The position numbers and the translations under genes were made by a program. Below are positions 12,760 through 17,096 of a stretch of DNA of 17,096 bases, one piece after another (within the stretch, counting starts at the first letter, position 1; the number at the start of each line of letters is the position of its first letter). The stretch lies in the NCBI GenBank assembly GCA_937942935.1, contig CALDGT010001098.1, positions 1 through 17,096 of the forward strand, read 5' to 3'. Below the pieces are notes generated by a model. The model saw nothing but the letters and a program-made list of their open reading frames with translations, made no database searches and was not told the DNA's origin. The stretch is from an uncultured Chloroflexota bacterium (GTDB lineage: Bacteria > Chloroflexota > Anaerolineae > Aggregatilineales > Phototrophicaceae).

Positions 12760-14054
12760 AATTGATTCGCTACATTTTGCAGGGCTTCATCTGCGCTCAC
12801 ATCCCCAGAAATCACACTAGTGAACGCGCTTTGAATCGCCCTCGCCACCGCCCCTGTGTTGTTATCGGGTGGCATGAGGACAGCATTCGTCAATAAATTA
12901 TCGAATAATGTCACAAGGTCATTTGAGAGTGGCAACAAGTTAAGTGTCCCACGTTGCGATGGGAGCATATTCACCAATTGGGCGTAATCTGCTTGGCGGG
13001 TGTTATCCATCATCCAATCTATAAAATTATACGCAATGGTCTGGTGTTCGGCGGTTTTTGCCGTCACAACCCACACCCACCCATTTATAAGCGTAATCGC
13101 ATCTGCCTTATCAGTAGGGACAGGAGAAGCGAATAATGAGGTTTCGTTTGCCAATTCAGTCAAAAACGATGTCGAATTCATCACCCCCGCACGTAAATCA
13201 CCAGAGGTTAGAGAGCGCAAATAGTCATTACTCGACACAAAATTGAGCATCGTTTCGTCTATCAAATTACGCTCATAGGCTTGCTCATAAAAATTCAAAA
13301 CTGTTTGAAGCGCATCGGCATTAAAATTAAGGGTTTCATCATTCAACAATCCCCCACCTGCCGATAAATACTGCAAAAATACGGTGGTATTCAATCCGGT
13401 TGTGCGCCCTGCGGGAAAATTCCAAAAGGATTCTGCCCGAATTATTTCGTCAAATGACCATGTTGTAGGTTGGTCATCATCGGCATAATATGCCAAAAGT
13501 TGAATTTCGAGCAAATATGGTATGGCATACAATTGATTTTGCACCCGCCCCGCTTGTAAAGCAGGTGGGAATAAGTCGCCCATAATGCTACTCGATAAAT
13601 GCCCTTCTAATGGTAAGGCTAATCCTTCTTGAATGAGCAGAGGCAAATCTTCACGGCGCACCAAAGTAATATCGGGCAAGCCACCGGGCGCGACTTTGTT
13701 GGCGGTGCGGAGGGTGTTCAAAATGCCACCCGCATCGGCATAACGGCGCAACCTAAATTCAATGGTGATTGTTTGGTCTTGTTCGGTCACAAATCCATTG
13801 AGTTGCTCATTCAGTAATTCTGCCACTTGGGGCTGGTCAGATGGCGCAAGTGATTCTGGAAACCAAATCACAAAATTTTGAGAGGCGGTGCTGGCGCTCT
13901 CGGTGGGCAATCCTGTCGGGACAGGTGGCAATGGCGTGGTGCTAACCAATGGTGTAACGGTGCTAGTGGCGGTTGGTGTGGTATTGGGTGCGCCACATGC
14001 AGATAAAATCATGAGCAAAGGCAATAATAAAAAGCGCGAGGATGTGTTCATCAT
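12747..14054 (-). CDS. Extracellular solute-binding lipoprotein (ABC importer family 1 type)
   Basis: A lipoprotein signal (hydrophobic residues 8-17) ends in Leu-Ser-Ala-Cys20, a good lipobox. A Thr/Pro/Ser-rich linker of about 35 residues follows. The body (about 60-435) resembles family 1 binding proteins: an N-lobe with IWFPESL, a YAIPYLLEIQLLAYY strand that closes the ligand cleft, and later the WVWVVTAKTAEHQTIAYNFIDWM segment typical of the C-lobe. The usual ligands are sugars or oligosaccharides; the ligand here is not decided. I chose the ATG at 14054 because it overlaps the upstream stop as ATGA; an upstream TTG (14069) adds five residues. No permease or ATPase gene lies next to it, so the transporter is encoded elsewhere or the protein works as a sensor. 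Confidence 0.88.
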   Translation of the reverse strand: MMNTSSRFLLLPLLMILSACGAPNTTPTATSTVTPLVSTTPLPPVPTGLPTESASTASQNFVIWFPESLAPSDQPQVAELLNEQLNGFVTEQDQTITIEFRLRRYADAGGILNTLRTANKVAPGGLPDITLVRREDLPLLIQEGLALPLEGHLSSSIMGDLFPPALQAGRVQNQLYAIPYLLEIQLLAYYADDDQPTTWSFDEIIRAESFWNFPAGRTTGLNTTVFLQYLSAGGGLLNDETLNFNADALQTVLNFYEQAYERNLIDETMLNFVSSNDYLRSLTSGDLRAGVMNSTSFLTELANETSLFASPVPTDKADAITLINGWVWVVTAKTAEHQTIAYNFIDWMMDNTRQADYAQLVNMLPSQRGTLNLLPLSNDLVTLFDNLLTNAVLMPPDNNTGAVARAIQSAFTSVISGDVSADEALQNVANQFEGE

Positions 14055-14581
14055 TTCAATTTTGCCCAATCCCCTGTCGGGATTTTTTCGCCTGCGCGGA
14101 TTGCCACCTTCACCCGATTTTCTGCTGGTGTGAGTGGGCAGTCGTAACGGTCATTATAGGCACAATACGGGTTATATGCGGTGTTAAAATCCACCACAAA
14201 CCGACCATCTGGCAGGCGTTTGGCATCTATATAGCGCCCTGCGGGATACGTTTCTACCCCTGCATTCGCATCCACAAACGGCAAAAAGAATCCGTGCGGT
14301 GTGTTATAAATCGTCAGCGTCACCGATTCACCCTCCACCGAAAATGTGAATGTGCCATATTGTTGATAATTGCGAATGGTATCCTTAGTCGTAAAAATTT
14401 GCGCGGTTGGGGTATTTTCAATCGGCGTGATTTCGACAATCAGCGCCAATGCGGGGTTATAGGGATAATAATCGAGGTGAGTAAATTCAGCTTTTTGGGC
14501 ATCGGTGAGAGGGGAATGGTCATCGTATTCAAAAAATTCGTCTTTAGCGAGTCGTTCTTGCTTAATCAATTGTTCAGACAT
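14051..14581 (-). CDS. DUF1684 protein
   Basis: The 176 residues carry the DUF1684 hallmarks: FNTAYNPYCAYND at 132-144 and Tyr-Asp-Cys-Pro-Leu-Thr-Pro-Ala-Glu-Asn at 146-155. Cys140 and Cys148 are the conserved cysteines. A TLTIYN strand and DANAG lie before these motifs. There is no signal peptide or membrane helix, so it is probably cytoplasmic. The family has no established function. GAGG lies seven bases before the ATG. The stop overlaps the lipoprotein start (ATGA), so both are made from one transcript, which may begin at the tRNA-Ser promoter 50 bases further upstream. Confidence 0.92.
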   Translation of the reverse strand: MSEQLIKQERLAKDEFFEYDDHSPLTDAQKAEFTHLDYYPYNPALALIVEITPIENTPTAQIFTTKDTIRNYQQYGTFTFSVEGESVTLTIYNTPHGFFLPFVDANAGVETYPAGRYIDAKRLPDGRFVVDFNTAYNPYCAYNDRYDCPLTPAENRVKVAIRAGEKIPTGDWAKLK

Positions 14582-14630
14582 GGATTTTCCTCATGAATGG
14601 GGATGATTTTAGGGGGGATTTTTGATGAAG

Positions 14631-14717
14631 CGGAGAAGGTGGGATTCGAACCCACGGTACCCTTGCAGGTACATCTGTTTTCGAGACAGACCCAATCGGC
14701 CACTCTGGCACCTCTCC
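14631..14717 (-). tRNA. tRNA-Ser (anticodon CGA)
   Basis: A full class II cloverleaf folds on the minus strand. Acceptor GGAGAGG pairs with CTTCTCC (one G-T pair), the anticodon stem TCTGT/ACAGA holds loop CTCGAAA (anticodon CGA), and the T arm is GTGGG/CCCAC with loop TTCGAAT. A long variable arm (GTACC/GGTAC) is typical of serine tRNAs. The discriminator is G and CCA is not encoded. Confidence 0.97.
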
Positions 14718-14965
14718 ATGTGGGATGTATGATAGCATAAAACAAGGGCTGTGTGTAGGGACATATCAATAGGGTTGTATTTCAAATTTAGGGCGGACAT
14801 ACGGTTTTACTTAATCCGATGGTACAAACTTAGGATACCTGTCATGGTAGATTAGTGCCATCGGCGCATATATCTGCCATACCCCGAAATTGGTATCATA
14901 TGGTAAGAAACCACACCCGTAAAATAGTCCATATCAATATATCCATACAACGATAAAGGGTTTTT
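14718..14965. other. Divergent gap between tRNA-Ser and the MFS gene
   Basis: In these 248 bases I see the likely tRNA-Ser promoter at 14729-14757 and AAGGG five bases before the MFS ATG. A weak five-base inverted repeat (ATACC/GGTAT) lies near 14879-14896. I found no good promoter for the MFS gene and no ORF worth calling. Confidence 0.6.
14729..14757 (-). promoter_or_regulatory. Likely promoter of tRNA-Ser
   Basis: Read on the minus strand, TACACA (14752-14757, four of six matches) and TATCAT (14729-14734, five of six) are 17 bases apart. The -10 box ends 11 bases before the mature tRNA, a usual distance. As no terminator separates the tRNA from the DUF1684 gene, this may also drive the two downstream genes. 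Confidence 0.45.
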
Positions 14966-16201
14966 ATGTATTTCCCAAAAGAACGGTCTTTTTGGTCGGT
15001 GGGATTTGGTCATCTCGCTAATGATGTTTTTATGTCTATGGGGTCGGTGATTTTGGTGTTCATGAGTGTCGCCATTGTCCCCATGACCAACACACAAATT
15101 GGTTTCGCCATCAGCGCCCAACAATTGGCAGGGGCGCTCACCCAACCCGCCTTCGGATTGCTCGCCGATAAAAATGGCGGGCGGTTATTGGGTGCAGGCG
15201 GATTACTCATGACAATGGGCATGTTCGTCTCGTGGTTGGCGGTTGGGTTGCTCACCCATAATTATTATTTGATGATTATCCCCTTCATCATGCAAGGGTT
15301 TGGCAGTGGTGCAGTTCATCCCGTTGGGATGCTCCACTCGGCGGTCAGCAATCAGACCCGCGCCGCCAGCAATATGTCTTATTTTTTCCTCTTGGGGCAA
15401 TTAGGCTTGGCAACAGGTCCCATTTTGGCGGGATTATTGCTCGATGCGTCTAATCCCAATCCCATGCTACCTTTTATGCAACCTCTGGGGATAGATAACC
15501 GCCTATTGGTGAATAACACCGCATCGCCGTTATTCATGACCATGATTTTAGCATTCCCCATTTCGTTATTCATGGCTTCTAACATCCCAACATGGACAAA
15601 AGAAGCGCGGGACAAAGCCTCTGGCAAAACCCAAACGATGGAAATGGTCTCTACTAAGTCTATCATCCTGCCGTTGGCGATAATCGCCGTCATGGTCACA
15701 TTTCGCGGACTCGCCAATCCGGGGTCGGTGAACTTTATCCCTGCCCTATTCCAGCAAAAAGGTTGGTCGCCTGCCGAATACGGCTTCATCACCAGTTTAT
15801 TTTGGATTGCCGCGGGGATTTCTGGCGTGGTAGTCGGCAATTTCGCAGACCGTTTTGACCGCCGTTGGGTGATGATGGTGACGATGGTCGCATCTGCCCC
15901 AACATTCTTCTTATTACCCCTTGCGGATGGCGTTTTGGCATTGATTTTGGCATTGGGCGCGGGCAGTTTATCGGGTGGGGTGCATAGCGTGATTGTCGTG
16001 TTGGCACAAGAAGCCATCCCCGCAGGTAAGGGTATGGCTGGCGGGGCAATTTTGGGGATGATTTTCGCCACAGGCGCGTTAGGTAGCCTGATTATCGGCG
16101 GGTTAGCCGACCTCATCGGCTTAGGCGCAACCTTTCAGGTGGTATCGGTTGCGGTCATCATCGCAGGCGTGTTAAGTTTGGCATTGCCAAAGAAAAAATA
16201 A
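14966..16201 (+). CDS. Major facilitator superfamily transporter, fosmidomycin-resistance (Fsr)-like
   Basis: The 411 residues hold about 12 membrane helices. The first helix has GFGHLANDVF (His17, Asn19, Asp20), and helix 4 has GSGAVHPVGM with the His118-Pro119 that marks Fsr-type efflux proteins. The loop between helices 2 and 3 has an MFS motif A (GLLADKNGGRLLG, near 64-76), echoed as GNFADRFDRR near 291-300. A hydrophilic central loop (about 208-230) separates the two halves. Such proteins export drugs or unknown small molecules by proton antiport; the natural substrate is not known. AAGGG lies five bases before the ATG. It appears to be a single-gene unit. Confidence 0.88.
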   Translation: MYFPKERSFWSVGFGHLANDVFMSMGSVILVFMSVAIVPMTNTQIGFAISAQQLAGALTQPAFGLLADKNGGRLLGAGGLLMTMGMFVSWLAVGLLTHNYYLMIIPFIMQGFGSGAVHPVGMLHSAVSNQTRAASNMSYFFLLGQLGLATGPILAGLLLDASNPNPMLPFMQPLGIDNRLLVNNTASPLFMTMILAFPISLFMASNIPTWTKEARDKASGKTQTMEMVSTKSIILPLAIIAVMVTFRGLANPGSVNFIPALFQQKGWSPAEYGFITSLFWIAAGISGVVVGNFADRFDRRWVMMVTMVASAPTFFLLPLADGVLALILALGAGSLSGGVHSVIVVLAQEAIPAGKGMAGGAILGMIFATGALGSLIIGGLADLIGLGATFQVVSVAVIIAGVLSLALPKKK

Positions 16202-16226
16202 TTTTTTCACGACAGATGTGGGTGAA

Positions 16227-16252
16227 TGCGGACACAATATATCGTGTCCGCA
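16227..16252. terminator. Hairpin between convergent MFS and pheT genes
   Basis: TGCGGACAC and GTGTCCGCA form a perfect nine-pair stem with an eight-base AT-rich loop. Outer segments GATGTG (16215-16220) and CACATC (16251-16256) could pair instead for a longer bulged structure. No U-run follows on either strand, so it may be a weak or factor-assisted stop for both genes. Confidence 0.55.
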
Positions 16253-16262
16253 CATCATCATC

Positions 16263-17096
16263 CTACGCACGCAATTTTGCGCCAAGTTGATGCTCTACCG
16301 CGCCGATGATTTTCTTCCGCACAGTTAACACCTCTTTATCGGTGAGCGTCTTTTCATCCGTCTGATACACCAGACTATACGCAAGACTCTTATGCCCCGC
16401 AGGAATCGAATCGCCACGATACACATCAAACAGTGTCACATCTTTGAGTAAATCACCGCCCGCTTTGCGGATAATTGCCTCGACATCTGCCGCAGGCAAA
16501 TCTTCGCGCACGACCAGCGCCAAATCTTCATAGACGGGCGGGGTAATCGGCAAAGGTTTCACATTGAAATCGAAACGCGATACTGCGAGTAACGCATCCA
16601 AATCAAAATCTACCACCAAAACAGGGCTACCACCCAAATCGAAGGCGCGTGCAACCAATGGATGCAATTCGCCAAATGCCCCAATGCGGGTTTTTCCACT
16701 ATACAACACCGCAGAGCGCCCCGGATGCAAACTGATATGCGCCCCGCCATTCGGTTCATAGCGCACATCGGGCAGATGTAGCCCATGCGCGATACCGTCA
16801 ACAATGCCTTTGATGTCAAAGAAATCGAAATCACCTTCGACCCGTCCGAGCCACGACCCAACATCCCGCGCCCCTGTGATGACTACACCCAAACGGCGCA
16901 ATTCATCGGGCAATTCAGTTTGTGCCGTCTGATAAATACTGCCAATTTCAAACACCATTTGCCGTGTCTGATAGCGCCGATTCGCCAAAACGGTTTGAAG
17001 CAAATTGGGCAACAAACTTTGACGGAACACCGTCTTTTCTGGCGAAATGGGATTTAACATCGTCACATAACGGTTGGGGTCGTATGGCAAATTCCC
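16263..17096 (-). CDS. pheT: Phenylalanyl-tRNA synthetase beta subunit, C-terminal part (5' end outside window)
   Basis: The last 277 residues are visible; the frame stays open through the right edge, so the true start is outside. Together with the alpha subunit it charges tRNA-Phe. Visible are the catalytic-like (non-catalytic) domain with NPISPEKTVFRQSLLP and the usual HPGRSA / IGAFGELHP pair (near residues 121-145 of the visible part). The ferredoxin-fold anticodon-binding (FDX-ACB) domain fills about the last 93 residues, with VYEDLALVV, LFDVYRG and the terminal LGAKLRA. The usual full length is about 800 residues. The pheS gene would be expected upstream, beyond the edge. Confidence 0.96.
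   Translation of the reverse strand, partial: GNLPYDPNRYVTMLNPISPEKTVFRQSLLPNLLQTVLANRRYQTRQMVFEIGSIYQTAQTELPDELRRLGVVITGARDVGSWLGRVEGDFDFFDIKGIVDGIAHGLHLPDVRYEPNGGAHISLHPGRSAVLYSGKTRIGAFGELHPLVARAFDLGGSPVLVVDFDLDALLAVSRFDFNVKPLPITPPVYEDLALVVREDLPAADVEAIIRKAGGDLLKDVTLFDVYRGDSIPAGHKSLAYSLVYQTDEKTLTDKEVLTVRKKIIGAVEHQLGAKLRA

Noticed and set aside
14042..14596. Open frame of 184 codons on the plus strand opposite DUF1684
   Set aside because: DUF1684 motifs on the other strand are unambiguous and both its start and stop are well supported.
15379..16116. Open frame of 245 codons on the minus strand opposite the MFS gene
   Set aside because: It mirrors the codon bias of the transporter and has no motif or signal for translation.
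1..17096. Mobile element, CRISPR array, toxin-antitoxin pair, defence or prophage genes
   Set aside because: I found no regularly spaced repeats, transposase, integrase or terminal inverted repeats, and both tRNA genes lack flanking integrase genes or duplicated 3' ends.

Overview
The window looks like a chromosomal, largely housekeeping stretch of a free-living, respiring bacterium. The best guess is a member of the Chloroflexota (Anaerolineae-like). The clues are a Tat-type Rieske / cytochrome b / cytochrome c operon, a lipoprotein with a long Thr/Pro-rich linker after its lipobox, an M42 peptidase next to coaX, and the general style of the proteins. This placement is inference; no rRNA is present. 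Gene density is high and intergenic gaps stay below about 260 bases. I see no transposase, integrase, phage gene, CRISPR array or attachment site.

Layout. (1) 1-2932, minus strand: a quinol:cytochrome c oxidoreductase operon, transcribed Rieske -> cytochrome b -> c-type cytochrome, the last cut by the window edge. A good promoter lies at 2990-3019, with an inverted repeat just upstream of it, and two hairpins separate the cytochrome b and cytochrome c genes. (2) 3184-6173, plus: corA-like Mg2+ transporter, RNase D, an unrecognised 141-residue protein with a clamp-binding-like tail, and tadA, all tightly spaced. (3) 6174-7334, minus: a GNAT-fold protein whose stop abuts the tadA stop. (4) 7344-7513: a self-contained tRNA-Asn(GUU) unit with promoter and terminator. 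(5) 7688-8973, plus: a split ThrE-type exporter (yjjP-yjjB). (6) 8983-10734, minus: a GNAT protein followed by a dienelactone-hydrolase-like protein that lacks its nucleophile, ended by a terminator. (7) 10887-12739, plus: M42 aminopeptidase and coaX, overlapping by one base. (8) 12747-14717, minus: tRNA-Ser(CGA), a DUF1684 protein and a solute-binding lipoprotein, possibly one transcript. (9) 14966-16201, plus: an Fsr-like MFS transporter. (10) 16263-17096, minus: the C-terminal part of pheT.

The respiratory operon makes a complex that oxidises quinol and reduces a cytochrome c. The rnd-orf-tadA genes and the two tRNA genes concern tRNA and RNA maturation, and pheT concerns tRNA charging. 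The remainder is transport (corA, yjjPB, MFS, binding protein), cofactor synthesis (coaX) and peptide turnover.

I did not find a convincing new multi-gene system. The points most worth following are the roughly 200-residue C-terminal extension of cytochrome b, the clamp-motif protein at 5286-5711, the hydrolase-fold protein without a nucleophile, and the structured RNA between the cytochrome genes.
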